A stretch of 64,000 nt of DNA, taken from positions 1,302,001-1,366,000 of the forward strand of contig NZ_QZMS01000011.1 of NCBI RefSeq assembly GCF_003614885.1. Direction: 5' to 3'. Origin of the DNA: Photobacterium salinisoli. Its GTDB lineage: Bacteria; Pseudomonadota; Gammaproteobacteria; Enterobacterales; Vibrionaceae. Shown piece by piece: positions 35,763 through 46,236 of the stretch. Both the position numbers and the translations under genes were made by a program. Under the pieces are notes generated by a model, which saw only the letters and a list, made by a program, of their open reading frames with translations, ran no database searches and was not told the origin of the DNA. Within the stretch, counting starts at the first letter, position 1, and each line of letters starts with the position of its first letter.

Positions 35763-36701
35763 TCAGTAATTTATATCAGCCTTGCCCGCTAACAGTGCCA
35801 ATGCGGTATTGGAAGCAGGAGATTTACCCAACTGCCTGCAAATGAATTCGCCTGCCTGAGACAGCTTCATGAGATCAACCCCTGTCGATATACCAGATTG
35901 TTCACAAAGGTAAACCACATCTTCAGTGGCCACATTACCGCTTGCTCCCGGCGCATAAGGGCAACCGCCAAGCCCGGCAACACTGGCATCCACAGTACTG
36001 ATCCCCATTAAAAGCGCCTGATAAATATTCGCCAGAGCCTGTCCCCAGGTGTTATGACAATGCACTGCCAGTGCATCGGCAGGGATATGGGAGAGGCAGG
36101 CGTCCAGCATACGCGCAAAACGAAGTGGCGTGGCTTTGCCGATGGTATCGCCCAGTGAGACTTCATAACAGCCCATCTGGTAGAGCAGCCTGGCGACACT
36201 GGCAACTTGCTCTGGCGTTGTCTGCCCGTCGTAAGGACAATCGGTGACGCAGGAAAGATAACCGCGAACACGGAGATTGCGTTGTTTGGCTTTCAGTAAC
36301 ACAGGCTCGAACCGAACCAGGCTTTGGGCAATGCTGCAATTAATGTTTTTCTGGCTGAAGCCTTCGGATGCTGAGGCGAAAATGGCAATTTCGTCGGCTC
36401 CGGCAGCAATGGCGAGATCAACACCTTTGGTATTGGGGGTCAGGGCTGAATACACAATGCCCGGCATTCGGTGAATGCGCTGGAATACCTCTGCAGAGTC
36501 GGCCATCTGCGGCACCCATTTCGGCGAGACGAACGCGCCGGATTCAATGTGCGTCAACCCGGTTGCTGACAGCATATCAATGAGCTGAATTTTGTCGCTG
36601 AGACTGACATTGGCTTCATTCTGAAGACCGTCTCTCGGGCCGACCTCGACGATTTTCACCCGACTCGGCAGATCGCTGGTGGCAGGAATAAAGGCTGTCA
36701 T
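35763..36701 (-). CDS. liuE: Hydroxymethylglutaryl-CoA lyase
   Basis: Last step of leucine breakdown: HMG-CoA to acetyl-CoA plus acetoacetate. It has 312 residues, usual for the family. The TIM-barrel metal and substrate motif [10 protein letters not shown] is at about residues 21-30, the His pair in [10 protein letters not shown], and the catalytic Cys in the flexible loop [14 protein letters not shown]. It starts 3 bases after liuD in the same direction and is the last gene of the operon. Confidence 0.95.
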   Translation of the reverse strand: MTAFIPATSDLPSRVKIVEVGPRDGLQNEANVSLSDKIQLIDMLSATGLTHIESGAFVSPKWVPQMADSAEVFQRIHRMPGIVYSALTPNTKGVDLAIAAGADEIAIFASASEGFSQKNINCSIAQSLVRFEPVLLKAKQRNLRVRGYLSCVTDCPYDGQTTPEQVASVARLLYQMGCYEVSLGDTIGKATPLRFARMLDACLSHIPADALAVHCHNTWGQALANIYQALLMGISTVDASVAGLGGCPYAPGASGNVATEDVVYLCEQSGISTGVDLMKLSQAGEFICRQLGKSPASNTALALLAGKADINY

Positions 36702-36704
36702 TCG

Positions 36705-38915
36705 TTACACACTCTGCTTTGAATCGGCGGAATCTGTGGCCGGGCTGAGCTGAACCAGCTCCTGACCATGCTGTACCTGATCACCTGCACCCGCTAATAC
36801 GGATAACACCTGCCCCTGATGGGGAGCACGGACTGTGTATTCCATCTTCATGGCTTCAATTACAACTAGGCCCTGATCTTTTTCTACCCTGTCTCCCTGC
36901 TGACACAGTATTTCAACCACTATGCCATTTAACGGCGCCGTCGGGCTGTCTTTAACGGCAGACTCATGCGGACCAAAGCTTGGGCGAAGCTGATAAACGT
37001 ACTGTTCTTGTTCAGTAAAGGCCAATACACTCTGTGCAGCATGATCGAACACCAGACGTATATGTTCGTGTTTCCCTTCGACCTCAAGCGTGATGTCCGT
37101 GACATGCTGATCCGTTTTTGTCGCCAGCAAGCGCAGTGACAGCGGGGATAACACAAGTGCTTTATTACCGGCATGCCGCGATGGGTCGGCTGAATATCGG
37201 GTAAGCAATAACTGATTGCGATCGTCTTTATCTGCGGTGAAACGGAAGGTGTTTGCCGTCAATTCAGCATCATACAGAGTGATCAGGTGTTGTGCAGCCT
37301 GGTTAAGCCGCCAGCCGGACGTCTGATCCGTTTCGTTTTGCAGCAGGCACAGACTGGCAGCGCTGAGCACCAGATTACGGGATAACTGATAGTCAGCGCC
37401 GTCCGGTGTTTGTACCCCGATAACGCTGGGAGCCGCTGGCTGCAGGGAATCTTGATAACGTTCGATGAAATGTGTGGTCAGTTCACCCCGGGTAAAAGAC
37501 GGGTGCGCCAGAATCCGCTGCAGGTATTGGAGATTGGTGGCAACACCGCCTACCTGGTACTGAGACAAAGCACACTGTAACTGATGGATAGCAGAAGCCC
37601 TGTTATCTCCCCATGCAATCACTTTAGCCAGCATTGGGTCGTAATAGGTGGTGACAGTGTCACCTTGTGTGATGCCACTGTCGATCCGTGAGCCGACTGC
37701 CTGCGCCTTGCCGGCAGAAAATGCGCCAGAATCCGGTTCGCTGAGAAAGTGAATCAGGCCAGAGGCCGGCAGGAACCCGTGCTGTGTATCTTCAGCATAG
37801 AGCCTGGCTTCCACGGCATGCCCCTGATGCCGGATCTCAGATTGAGTAAGTGGTAAGGGCCTGCCTTCAGCAACCCGGAGCTGCCATTGCACTAGATCCT
37901 GACCCGTGATCATTTCAGTTACCGGATGCTCAACCTGCAACCGGGTGTTCATTTCCATGAAGAAATAGGAGTCTTGCCGGGCGTCATACAGAAATTCGAC
38001 AGTACCGGCGCCGACATAGTCGATGGCCTGTGCGGCCTGAACAGCCGCTTCGCCCATTTGCTGGCGAAGTGAGTCGCTGAGGCCAGGGGCTGGTGCTTCT
38101 TCAATAATTTTCTGGTGGCGTCGCTGGACAGAGCAATCACGATCCGAGAGATAAACACAGTGGCCGTGCTGATCAGCAAAAATCTGGACTTCGATATGAC
38201 GGGGTTCGGTCAGGTATTTTTCTAATAATAACCTGTCATCACCAAAAGCGGATTTTGCTTCCCGTTTCGCCGACAGGACAGCCTCGGCGAGATCGCTCTG
38301 CTGACGCACGATTTTCATCCCTTTGCCACCACCACCCAGCGCCGGTTTGAGGATGACAGGAAAACCTATGCGCGTCGCCTCGGCAGTTAAATTTTCAAGG
38401 CTGTCGTCATCGCCATGGTATCCGGGTAGCAAGGGGACGCCAGCCGATTCCATGATGGTTTTAGCATCTGATTTTGAGCTCATGGCCGCCATGGCATCCG
38501 GGCCGGGGCCGACAAAGATAATGCCATGCTGGTGACAGGCTCTGGCAAAAGCCACATTTTCCGAGAGAAAGCCGTAGCCCGGATGAACAGCGTCAGCCTG
38601 GCTGACGGATGCGGCTTTGATCAGTTTATCGATGGCCAGATAAGAATCCAGAGCAGGGGATGGTCCGATATACAGTGCCTCGTCCGCCATCCTGACATGT
38701 TTGGCATGGCGATCAGCATCAGAATAGACAGCGATAGTGGTTATACCCATTAACTTGGCGGAGTGAATCACCCGACAAGCAATTTCTCCCCGATTGGCAA
38801 TCAGCAAGCGACGGATAGGTGTCAGTGAATTGCCCATTTCGCGTATCCTTGTGTGTTGAGGGGCAAGAGCAGGATGCTCAGAAACGGGTTGCCGCAAGTC
38901 CTCTGGTTTACTCAT
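36705..38915 (-). CDS. liuD: Methylcrotonyl-CoA carboxylase, biotin-containing subunit
   Basis: Biotin carboxylase plus biotin-carrier subunit (736 residues) of 3-methylcrotonyl-CoA carboxylase. N-terminal biotin carboxylase: RRLLIANRGEIACRVI, the ATP-grasp glycine loop GGGGKGMKIV, and the MEMNTRLQVEHPVTE motif. The C-terminal biotinyl domain has the lysine in IEAMKMEYT. Two starts are possible: ATG 38915, overlapping the liuC stop as ATGAGTAA with GGAG upstream, or ATG 38837, 26 codons in, with AAGGA. Assignment to leucine rather than propionyl-CoA rests on its neighbours. Confidence 0.93.
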   Translation of the reverse strand: MSKPEDLRQPVSEHPALAPQHTRIREMGNSLTPIRRLLIANRGEIACRVIHSAKLMGITTIAVYSDADRHAKHVRMADEALYIGPSPALDSYLAIDKLIKAASVSQADAVHPGYGFLSENVAFARACHQHGIIFVGPGPDAMAAMSSKSDAKTIMESAGVPLLPGYHGDDDSLENLTAEATRIGFPVILKPALGGGGKGMKIVRQQSDLAEAVLSAKREAKSAFGDDRLLLEKYLTEPRHIEVQIFADQHGHCVYLSDRDCSVQRRHQKIIEEAPAPGLSDSLRQQMGEAAVQAAQAIDYVGAGTVEFLYDARQDSYFFMEMNTRLQVEHPVTEMITGQDLVQWQLRVAEGRPLPLTQSEIRHQGHAVEARLYAEDTQHGFLPASGLIHFLSEPDSGAFSAGKAQAVGSRIDSGITQGDTVTTYYDPMLAKVIAWGDNRASAIHQLQCALSQYQVGGVATNLQYLQRILAHPSFTRGELTTHFIERYQDSLQPAAPSVIGVQTPDGADYQLSRNLVLSAASLCLLQNETDQTSGWRLNQAAQHLITLYDAELTANTFRFTADKDDRNQLLLTRYSADPSRHAGNKALVLSPLSLRLLATKTDQHVTDITLEVEGKHEHIRLVFDHAAQSVLAFTEQEQYVYQLRPSFGPHESAVKDSPTAPLNGIVVEILCQQGDRVEKDQGLVVIEAMKMEYTVRAPHQGQVLSVLAGAGDQVQHGQELVQLSPATDSADSKQSV

Positions 38916-39834
38916 TGTGGTCTCCTTGCCCAGCCGTATTGTTTTTCACCCAGGATGGACGACGCTTGTCAAAAAAAGCGTTCAGTCCTTCCTGTCCCTG
39001 AGGGGAAACCCGGATATCGGCGATCATTTCACTGGTTTGTCGGATAAGGACCGCATCAATTGGCCGCTGTTCGCAAAGTTTACACAGGTTTTTGACCTGA
39101 CTCATCGCGGCCGGACTGTTCGCCAGTAAGCGGTCTAGAGTAAGTTGCAGCAGGTTTTCCAAGGTTTCAGCGCCGGTAGGGTTATCAGTGTTTGCGCTTC
39201 TGTCATCGGCACTATTGCCACTGATCTCATGAAGTATGCCAAGCTGACGCGCCGTGACAGCATTGATGGGTTCAGCAGTCAGCATCAAGCGTCTGGCCTG
39301 CCGTTGTCCTATGGTACGGCAGACATAAGGGCCAATGGTTGCCGGGATGAGCCCGAGTTTCACTTCACTGAGGGAAAAGCGCGCATCCTCAGTGCCCAGG
39401 GCAATATCGCAGCAGCAGATCAGGCCCAGTGCACCGCCAAAAGCCGATCCCTGCACAACGGCTATGGTCGGATGGGGAAAGGTATCCAGCTCATTCATTA
39501 AAAAGGCCAGTGCCTGCGCGTCATTCAGATTTTCATGGCGTCTTTTCCGGGCCATGGCTTTCATCCAGTGCAGATCAGCACCGGCCGAAAAATGTTTGCC
39601 TTCCGCTCGTAACACGAGTGCGGATACCTCAGCACGGCTTGCCAATTGCTGCAGATAATGCCGAATTGCCGCAATCAGCTGATCATCAAAGGCGTTCGCT
39701 TTATCCGGACGGTTCAGTGTGAGTGTGGCAACTCCCTGACGGCTGATGGTGCAGAGCACAGGGTCACTGGCTGTCGCATGGAGAATTTCTGCGGTATCGC
39801 TGTATTGAAATACAGGGGTAATCTTAGAAGTCAT
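38908..39834 (-). CDS. liuC: Methylglutaconyl-CoA hydratase
   Basis: Enoyl-CoA hydratase family protein of 308 residues, placed between the two carboxylase subunits, as in other liu operons, so the expected reaction is 3-methylglutaconyl-CoA to HMG-CoA. The oxyanion-hole segments are HFSAGADLHWM and GSAFGGALGLICCCD, and the second catalytic region is SEVKLGLIPATIGPYV. It is longer than usual (about 265) owing to an N-terminal extension and an insert near residue 205. It overlaps liuD by 8 bases. Confidence 0.9.
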   Translation of the reverse strand: MTSKITPVFQYSDTAEILHATASDPVLCTISRQGVATLTLNRPDKANAFDDQLIAAIRHYLQQLASRAEVSALVLRAEGKHFSAGADLHWMKAMARKRRHENLNDAQALAFLMNELDTFPHPTIAVVQGSAFGGALGLICCCDIALGTEDARFSLSEVKLGLIPATIGPYVCRTIGQRQARRLMLTAEPINAVTARQLGILHEISGNSADDRSANTDNPTGAETLENLLQLTLDRLLANSPAAMSQVKNLCKLCEQRPIDAVLIRQTSEMIADIRVSPQGQEGLNAFFDKRRPSWVKNNTAGQGDHNE

Positions 39835-39859
39835 GATCCATCCTTACAGTCGTCAGCTG

Positions 39860-41467
39860 TTACATCCGGAATATGCCAAATTGTGTGCTTTCGACAGGCG
39901 CATTGGCTGCCGCTTGCAACGCGATGCCAAGTACGTCGCGGGTTTGCACGGGATCGATGATGCCATCATCCCATAAGCGGGCACTGGCAAAATACGGCGA
40001 TCCTTCTTTTTCATACCGTGCTTTTATCGGGGCTTTGAAGGCCTCTTCCTCTTCCGCCGACCAGGTTTCGCCATGGCGCTGTTTGTTATCCCGCGTGACC
40101 TGAGCCAGAACACCGGCTGCCTGATCACCGCCCATCACAGATATCCGCGCGTTTGGCCACATCCAGATCATGGTGGGATCGTAAGCACGGCCGCACATGC
40201 CATAATTACCCGCGCCGTAGGAACCGCCGATGATGACAGTGAATTTCGGAACATTGGCACAGGCAACCGCCATCACCATTTTTGCACCATGTTTGGCGAT
40301 CCCCTCTGCTTCATATTTCTTCCCGACCATAAACCCAGTGATGTTTTGCAGAAATAACAAAGGGATATTGCGCTGGCTGCACAGCTGGATAAAGTGTGCT
40401 CCTTTTTGCGCGGACTCGGAAAACAGAATGCCGTTGTTGGCAACAATACCGATGGGATATCCGTGTAAACGTGCAAAGCCGCAAACCAGGGTGTCGCCGT
40501 ACAGGGCTTTGAATTCATCAAAATCAGACCCGTCAACCAGACGGGCAATGACTTCACGGACATCAATTTGTTTGCGCAGATCTGTGCCGACAATGCCGTA
40601 GAGCTCGCTGGCAGGATACCGAGGAGGCAGCACAGAATCTGCTTGCTCCGCCAGTGACACAGGGCGGTGGCAACTGGTGACAGCCTGTCTGGCTAAAGCC
40701 AGTGCGTGATGCTCATCATCGGCGTAATAATCAGCAACGCCGGATGTTTTACAGTGCACATCGGCACCCCCCAGTGCTTCCGCGCTGACATCTTCACCGG
40801 TTGCGGCTTTGACTAACGGAGGACCGGCCAGAAAAATGGTACCCTGATTTTTCACCATAATAGCGACATCGGCCATGGCAGGCACATAAGCACCTCCTGC
40901 CGTACATAAGCCTAGGACGATGGCAATTTGCGGGATCCCCTTGGCCGACATTCGGGCTTGATTGAAGAAGATGCGTCCGAAGTGCTCTTTATCCGGAAAG
41001 ACGTCAGCCTGATGGGGAAGGTTAGCACCGCCTGAGTCCACCAGATACAGACAGGGTAAATGACAACGTTCAGCAATTTCCTGTGCCCGTAAATGCTTTT
41101 TCACCGTCATCGGGTAATAGGTGCCTCCTTTGACGCTCGGATCGTTGGCGATGATCATCACATCAGTGTCTGACACGCGACCTATACCCGCGACAACGCC
41201 CGCACAGGGTATGGCCTCTTCATAGACTTCCCAGGCCGCAAACTGGCCAATTTCAAGAAAAGGGCTGCCTGAATCAAGCAAAATGTCGATACGTTCTCTG
41301 ACAGGAAGCTTGCCTTTTTTGCGTTGCTTCGACTGCGCGTCCTGACCGCCGCCCTGCAACTGAAGGGCAAGGCGAGTGTGGAGTTCATCCACCAGCTCAG
41401 CCATGGCCTGCTGGTTGTGCTGAAACTGTGAGTCATGTGTCTGAATATGACTGTCTAAGATTGCCAT
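39860..41467 (-). CDS. liuB: Methylcrotonyl-CoA carboxylase, carboxyltransferase subunit
   Basis: Carboxyltransferase beta subunit of 535 residues, the normal length. It carries the acyl-CoA binding glycine loops ([35 protein letters not shown]) and ends in [13 protein letters not shown], typical of MCCB. It pairs with liuD to carboxylate 3-methylcrotonyl-CoA. It lies 25 bases before liuC. The N terminus [13 protein letters not shown] also fits the family. Confidence 0.95.
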   Translation of the reverse strand: MAILDSHIQTHDSQFQHNQQAMAELVDELHTRLALQLQGGGQDAQSKQRKKGKLPVRERIDILLDSGSPFLEIGQFAAWEVYEEAIPCAGVVAGIGRVSDTDVMIIANDPSVKGGTYYPMTVKKHLRAQEIAERCHLPCLYLVDSGGANLPHQADVFPDKEHFGRIFFNQARMSAKGIPQIAIVLGLCTAGGAYVPAMADVAIMVKNQGTIFLAGPPLVKAATGEDVSAEALGGADVHCKTSGVADYYADDEHHALALARQAVTSCHRPVSLAEQADSVLPPRYPASELYGIVGTDLRKQIDVREVIARLVDGSDFDEFKALYGDTLVCGFARLHGYPIGIVANNGILFSESAQKGAHFIQLCSQRNIPLLFLQNITGFMVGKKYEAEGIAKHGAKMVMAVACANVPKFTVIIGGSYGAGNYGMCGRAYDPTMIWMWPNARISVMGGDQAAGVLAQVTRDNKQRHGETWSAEEEEAFKAPIKARYEKEGSPYFASARLWDDGIIDPVQTRDVLGIALQAAANAPVESTQFGIFRM

Positions 41468-41518
41468 GATGCCGTGTCCCTGTTGACTGTGTTCTGTTAA
41501 TCGCCTTCAAAATCCTGT

Positions 41519-42688
41519 TTAACGGCTTTGCTCAAATAACTCCCGGCCGATCAGCATGCGGCGAATTTCCGATGTACCTGCACCAATTTCATACAGCTTG
41601 GCGTCCCGCAGCAGGCGGCCGGTTGGAAATTCGTTGATATAGCCGTTTCCGCCCAGCAGCTGGATGGCATCCAGCGCCATCTGGGTGGCCAGTTCGGCGC
41701 AGTAAAGAATGACGCCTGCGGCATCCTGACGAGTGGTTTCACCGCGATCACAGGCTGCAGCCACTGTGTAAACATAGGCACGGGCGGCGTTCATCCTTGT
41801 ATACATATCCGCTATTTTGGCTTGTACCAGCTGGAATTCCCCGATGGGCGTTCCGAACTGTTTTCTGTCGTGGATATAGGGCAGACAGACATCCAGACAG
41901 GCCCGCATAATACCCAACGGTCCGGCTGCCAGAACCACCCGCTCATAGTCCAGCCCGCTCATCAGTACTTCTACGCCTTTATTCTCCGGTCCTAACAGGT
42001 TTTCAGCCGGCACTTCGCAGTCGGTAAACACCAGTTCGCAGGTGTTGGAACCGCGCATACCTAATTTGTCGAGTTTCTGGGCGCGGGAAAAACCGGGGAA
42101 GTCTCGTTCGATGATAAAGGCGCTGATACCTTTCGACCCCGCCTGAGGGGTTGTTTTTGCGTACACGACAAAGGTATGGGCATCCGGACCATTGGTGATC
42201 CACATCTTGTTGCCGTTCAGAATGTAGAGATCGTCTTTTTTATCTGCCCTGAGCTGCATGCTGACCACATCGGAACCGGCATTGGCTTCACTCATTGCCA
42301 GAGCGCCGATCTGTTCACCACTGATGAGACCGGGCAGATATTTTTCTTTTTGAGCCTGGGTGCCATTGCGGAAAATCTGATTCACACACAGGTTGGAATG
42401 CGCACCGTAGCTCAGCCCGACAGAGGCAGAAGCCCTGCTGATTTCTTCCATGGCGACCACATGCGCCAGATAGCCCATACCGGCACCGCCAAATTCTTCA
42501 CTGACAGTCACCCCCAGCAAACCCATCTTACCCAGCGCCGTCCATAAGTGAGACGGAAACTGATTGTCTTTGTCAATTTGTTCTGCAATAGGGGCAATAG
42601 CATCGGCGGCAAAGTGGTTTACGTGATCGCGTAACATATCCAGTGTTTCGCCGAGGCCGAAGTTGAGCGGGGTAAACAGGTCTTTCAT
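41519..42688 (-). CDS. liuA: Isovaleryl-CoA dehydrogenase
   Basis: FAD-dependent acyl-CoA dehydrogenase of 389 residues, first committed step after leucine transamination and decarboxylation. The catalytic Glu is at 249 in [16 protein letters not shown], the position used by isovaleryl-CoA dehydrogenase, while the usual C-terminal Glu site reads [10 protein letters not shown]. This swap is diagnostic. It has a strong GGGAG ribosome site. A 95-base gap with a 7-bp hairpin (about 42767-42783) separates it from liuR. Confidence 0.95.
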   Translation of the reverse strand: MKDLFTPLNFGLGETLDMLRDHVNHFAADAIAPIAEQIDKDNQFPSHLWTALGKMGLLGVTVSEEFGGAGMGYLAHVVAMEEISRASASVGLSYGAHSNLCVNQIFRNGTQAQKEKYLPGLISGEQIGALAMSEANAGSDVVSMQLRADKKDDLYILNGNKMWITNGPDAHTFVVYAKTTPQAGSKGISAFIIERDFPGFSRAQKLDKLGMRGSNTCELVFTDCEVPAENLLGPENKGVEVLMSGLDYERVVLAAGPLGIMRACLDVCLPYIHDRKQFGTPIGEFQLVQAKIADMYTRMNAARAYVYTVAAACDRGETTRQDAAGVILYCAELATQMALDAIQLLGGNGYINEFPTGRLLRDAKLYEIGAGTSEIRRMLIGRELFEQSR

Positions 42689-42783
42689 AGGATCTCCCTT
42701 AATCCGGTGACCGGACTGGTCCTGAGAAACGGCTGTATTCTCAACAAGATGTTGTCATACTCAGTTGGCGGATCGCCAACAGG

Positions 42784-43167
42784 TTATTTTTCTTTCGTTT
42801 TACCGTTCAGTGCCAGCTTACATCTGCTTTTTGCTGCATTAAGTTCTTCCATCACGACTTTGATGTCATCTAACTGGCGTTGAAGTTTGAGCTGTTTTTC
42901 GTCGATCATTGTGATCATTTGCCGCAATTGACCGTCACTCTGGTTGGTATCGTACAGGTCAAACAATTCACGGATTTCGGCCAGCGAAAACCCTAACCGT
43001 TTTCCCCGCAAGATTAATTTCAGCCGTGTTTTATCCCGCCGTTGATAGATACGAATGGCGCCTTCTCTGTCTGGCTGTAGCAGCCCCACATCTTCGTAAA
43101 AACGAATGCTGCGGGTGGTGATACCAAACTCTTTGGCAAGTTCACTGATCTTATAGGTGTTCACCAC
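42784..43167 (-). CDS. liuR: MerR-family regulator LiuR
   Basis: A 127-residue MerR-type regulator: winged helix-turn-helix (TYKISELAKEFGITTRSIRFYEDVGLLQP), then a coiled-coil dimerisation helix and a Lys-rich tail. LiuR is the known regulator of leucine and isovalerate genes in many gammaproteobacteria. GTG at 43167 with GAGGA 7 bases upstream gives the normal family N terminus; a longer frame to 43218 is not needed. It heads the leftward operon and faces the inverted repeat at 43317-43355. Confidence 0.9.
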   Translation of the reverse strand: MVNTYKISELAKEFGITTRSIRFYEDVGLLQPDREGAIRIYQRRDKTRLKLILRGKRLGFSLAEIRELFDLYDTNQSDGQLRQMITMIDEKQLKLQRQLDDIKVVMEELNAAKSRCKLALNGKTKEK

Positions 43168-43316
43168 GCTGCTGTCCTCTCGTTGCGGATTAAGCGGGAC
43201 TGAATAACCGACTGTCACAGAGTGGAGTCAGAACGCTGGCCAGGCCGGCATCATGGCAACAAATCTGTACGCCTATCAACCAAATAGAAGTGACGTTGTT
43301 GTTCTTTTGTTTCTTA

Positions 43317-43355
43317 ACGTTTACGTAAATGTTAGTGCTATGCTTACGTAAACGT
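43317..43355. promoter_or_regulatory. LiuR operator, large inverted repeat
   Basis: ACGTTTACGTAA (43317-43328) and TTACGTAAACGT (43344-43355) are perfect 12-bp inverted arms around a 15-base centre. Each arm contains the TTACGTAA core that is typical of reported LiuR sites. The repeat lies between liuR and the thiolase gene and ends 21 bases before the thiolase start, so one regulator can control both directions. Binding by LiuR is inferred from position and pattern. Confidence 0.75.
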
Positions 43356-43376
43356 CAAGAAAAGTGGAGCCGGGTA

Positions 43377-44657
43377 ATGGAAACCACCACCAAGACAGCC
43401 GCACCCCAGGACGGCAAGTCTCTGCAGCCTGAAAAGGAAGTCTGGATAGTCTCTGCCAAGCGAACCCCGTTAGGGAGCTTTCAGGGGCAGTTTTCTGCTT
43501 TGCCAGCAACGACATTAGGTGCCTATGCGATTAAAGGCACGCTCGAAAGTATTGGCATTTTTGCCGATGAATTAGCGCCAGAACAGCCTGATGGGCTGAA
43601 GATTGATGAAGTGCTGATGGGTTGCGTACTGCCGGCCGGCTGTGGTCAGGCACCGGCCCGTCAGGCGGCATTGAATGCCGGTTTACCTATTTCGACCGGC
43701 TGCGTGACGGTGAATAAAGTGTGCGGATCCGGAATGAAAACCGTGATGCTGGCTGCGGATATGATCCGTGCAGGCAGTATCCATACTGCGGTGGCCGGTG
43801 GTATGGAAAGCATGACCAACGCCCCGTATCTTCTCAGGCAGGCCAGGGGCGGCTTTCGCCTTGGGCACCAGACAACGGAAGACCACATTTTTCTGGATGG
43901 ATTGCAGGATGCTTACGAAGGTGAGCTGATGGGCGTGTATGCGCAGCAGATTGCGGATGAGCTGCAATTCAGCCGCGAAGACATGGATGACTGGGCCGCG
44001 ATGTCTGTTGAGCGAGCGCGCCTGGCAATAGAACATGGCTGGTTTGATCAGGAAACCTGTCCCGTCGTAGTGGCTGATCGTCGGGGAGAGCATCTGGTAA
44101 AAACGGATGAGCACCCCAATGAAGTGGATCCGGCCAAGATCCCGCAGCTTAAACCGGTTTTTGCCAAAGACGGGACAGTGACAGCCGCCAATTCCAGCTC
44201 CATTGCCGATGGTGCAGCCGCGTTGCTGATGATGGACAGTGAAACTGCCCGTCACCATGGTTTATCGCCCATCGCGATCATTCGCGGTCAGACAACCCAT
44301 GCTCGCCTGCCGTCTGAATTTACCCTGGCACCGGTCAACGCTATCCGTCAGTTACTGGATCACCTGAGCTGGTCAGTCGATGAGGTTGATCTGTGGGAAA
44401 TTAATGAAGCGTTTGCGGTCGTGACGCAAATTGCGGTGCGAGAACTGCATTTAAATGCTGACAAGGTCAATATTCATGGTGGTGCTTGTGCACTGGGCCA
44501 TCCGATAGGGGCCAGTGGCGCCCGTATCATCGTCAGCCTGATACATGCCCTTCGTCGCAAACAGCAGGAAGACGGATCCGTCTGTAAAGGCATTGCCTCC
44601 TTGTGTATTGGTGGCGGAGAAGCCACTGCGATCGCTATCGAATTACCGGCTCAGTAA
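43377..44657 (+). CDS. Acetyl-CoA C-acyltransferase (thiolase)
   Basis: Thiolase of 426 residues from ATG 43377 (GGAG 7 bases upstream). The nucleophilic Cys is in NKVCGSGMKT (about residue 118), the second Cys in GGACALGHPIGASGAR and the His in the NEAFAVV region. Degradative thiolases and acetoacetyl-CoA thiolases share this layout. In this cluster it could cleave 2-methylacetoacetyl-CoA (isoleucine) or use acetoacetyl-CoA from leucine. It is divergent from liuR and first in the rightward operon. Confidence 0.9.
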   Translation: METTTKTAAPQDGKSLQPEKEVWIVSAKRTPLGSFQGQFSALPATTLGAYAIKGTLESIGIFADELAPEQPDGLKIDEVLMGCVLPAGCGQAPARQAALNAGLPISTGCVTVNKVCGSGMKTVMLAADMIRAGSIHTAVAGGMESMTNAPYLLRQARGGFRLGHQTTEDHIFLDGLQDAYEGELMGVYAQQIADELQFSREDMDDWAAMSVERARLAIEHGWFDQETCPVVVADRRGEHLVKTDEHPNEVDPAKIPQLKPVFAKDGTVTAANSSSIADGAAALLMMDSETARHHGLSPIAIIRGQTTHARLPSEFTLAPVNAIRQLLDHLSWSVDEVDLWEINEAFAVVTQIAVRELHLNADKVNIHGGACALGHPIGASGARIIVSLIHALRRKQQEDGSVCKGIASLCIGGGEATAIAIELPAQ

Positions 44658-44715
44658 TATTCGTGTCTGGCGGTGATTACGCCAGCAATGGAAAGACAGG
44701 TGAGAGGACGTGAAA

Positions 44716-46212
44716 ATGATTGAGAAAGTACCTCTGTTTATTGAAGGAAAATTTTGCCAGTCGCAGTCAGATGAATGGATTGATGTGACCAACCCCGCGA
44801 CCAACGAGGTGATCGCTCATCTGCCTTGCGCACTGACATCCGAGATCGATAAAGCCATCGCCAGTGCCAAAGCCACCTTTGATAAATGGAAAAAGGTGCC
44901 CGTACCTGAACGGGCCAGGCTGATGCTGAGTTACCAGCAACTGCTCAAAGCACACCATGATGAACTGGCCTGTTTGCTCTCCAGTGAAACCGGCAAAATT
45001 CTGGCCGACGCCAAAGGGGATGTCTGGCGCGGAATTGAAGTGGTTGAACAGGCAGCAAACATAGCCAGCCTGATGATGGGTGAAACCACTGAAAACGTCG
45101 CCTCTAACATCGACACTTACTCTCTTATCCAGCCACTGGGTGTTTGCAGCGGTATCACGCCGTTCAATTTCCCGGCCATGATCCCGTTGTGGATGTTCCC
45201 GCTGGCTATTGCTGCCGGTAACACTTTTATCCTTAAACCTTCCGATCAGGTGCCTCTGACCTCTGTCAGGCTGGCGGAATTGTTCGAACAGGCCGGCGCA
45301 CCTCCCGGTGTGCTGCAGGTCGTACATGGCCGCAAAGCTCAGGTGGATCATCTGCTGGAACATCCGGATATTCGTACTGTGTCTTTTGTCGGCTCAGTGC
45401 CGGTCGCCCGCTATATCTATCAGACCGGCACTCACAACCTGAAACGGGTTCAGGCGTTCGCGGGTGCGAAGAACCATCTGGTTGTCATGCCTGATGCGAA
45501 CAAAGAACAGGTGATCAATAATCTGGTGGGGGCGTCCGTCGGGGCGGCCGGTCAACGTTGTATGGCAATTTCGGTTGCCGTGTTTGTTGACGGCGCAAAA
45601 GCCTGGATACCCGAACTGAAAGAAGCCATGGCAGCCATGAAGCCCGGCGGCTGGGATGAAGAAGATGCCGCATACGGCCCGCTAATTAGCGCGGAAGCCA
45701 AAACACGGGTACTGCGACTGATTCAGGAAGGCAAAGCGCAAGGGGCGGTGTGTGAACTGGATGGCAGTGAATGCACGGTGAAAGATTACCCGAACGGTAA
45801 CTGGGTTGGGCCGACGCTATTCAGTGGCGTCACTCCTGAGATGAGCATTTACCGCGAGGAGATTTTTGGCCCTGTACTGGTATGCGTAGAGGCCGGATCG
45901 CTTGAAGAAGCCATTGCGCTCATCAACAACAACCCTTACGGAAACGGCACGTCTATCTTCACCGCAAACGGCGCGGCGGCGCGCAAGTTTCAGCATGAGA
46001 TTCAGGTCGGTCAGGTGGGTATCAATGTACCGATTCCTGTGCCATTGCCCTTTTTCTCATTCACTGGCTGGCGTGGCAGTTTCTACGGTGACTTACATGC
46101 TTATGGCAAGCAGGCCGTCCGTTTTTACACTGAGACCAAAACAGTGACAGCGCGTTGGTTTGATGACGACATCCCGAAAGGGCCCAACCTGACCATAAAT
46201 ATGGATCATTGA
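44716..46212 (+). CDS. mmsA: CoA-acylating methylmalonate-semialdehyde dehydrogenase
   Basis: NAD- and CoA-dependent dehydrogenase of 498 residues that turns methylmalonate semialdehyde (valine) into propionyl-CoA. The nucleophile Cys282 lies in [11 protein letters not shown], and the CoA-acylating family traits [21 protein letters not shown] and [22 protein letters not shown] text at the C terminus are present. ATG 44716, 7 bases after AGAGGA, is preferred over GTG 44710. It follows the thiolase by 58 bases. Confidence 0.95.
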   Translation: MIEKVPLFIEGKFCQSQSDEWIDVTNPATNEVIAHLPCALTSEIDKAIASAKATFDKWKKVPVPERARLMLSYQQLLKAHHDELACLLSSETGKILADAKGDVWRGIEVVEQAANIASLMMGETTENVASNIDTYSLIQPLGVCSGITPFNFPAMIPLWMFPLAIAAGNTFILKPSDQVPLTSVRLAELFEQAGAPPGVLQVVHGRKAQVDHLLEHPDIRTVSFVGSVPVARYIYQTGTHNLKRVQAFAGAKNHLVVMPDANKEQVINNLVGASVGAAGQRCMAISVAVFVDGAKAWIPELKEAMAAMKPGGWDEEDAAYGPLISAEAKTRVLRLIQEGKAQGAVCELDGSECTVKDYPNGNWVGPTLFSGVTPEMSIYREEIFGPVLVCVEAGSLEEAIALINNNPYGNGTSIFTANGAAARKFQHEIQVGQVGINVPIPVPLPFFSFTGWRGSFYGDLHAYGKQAVRFYTETKTVTARWFDDDIPKGPNLTINMDH

Positions 46213-46236
46213 TGACTACCTGTGCCGGAGTAAGTG

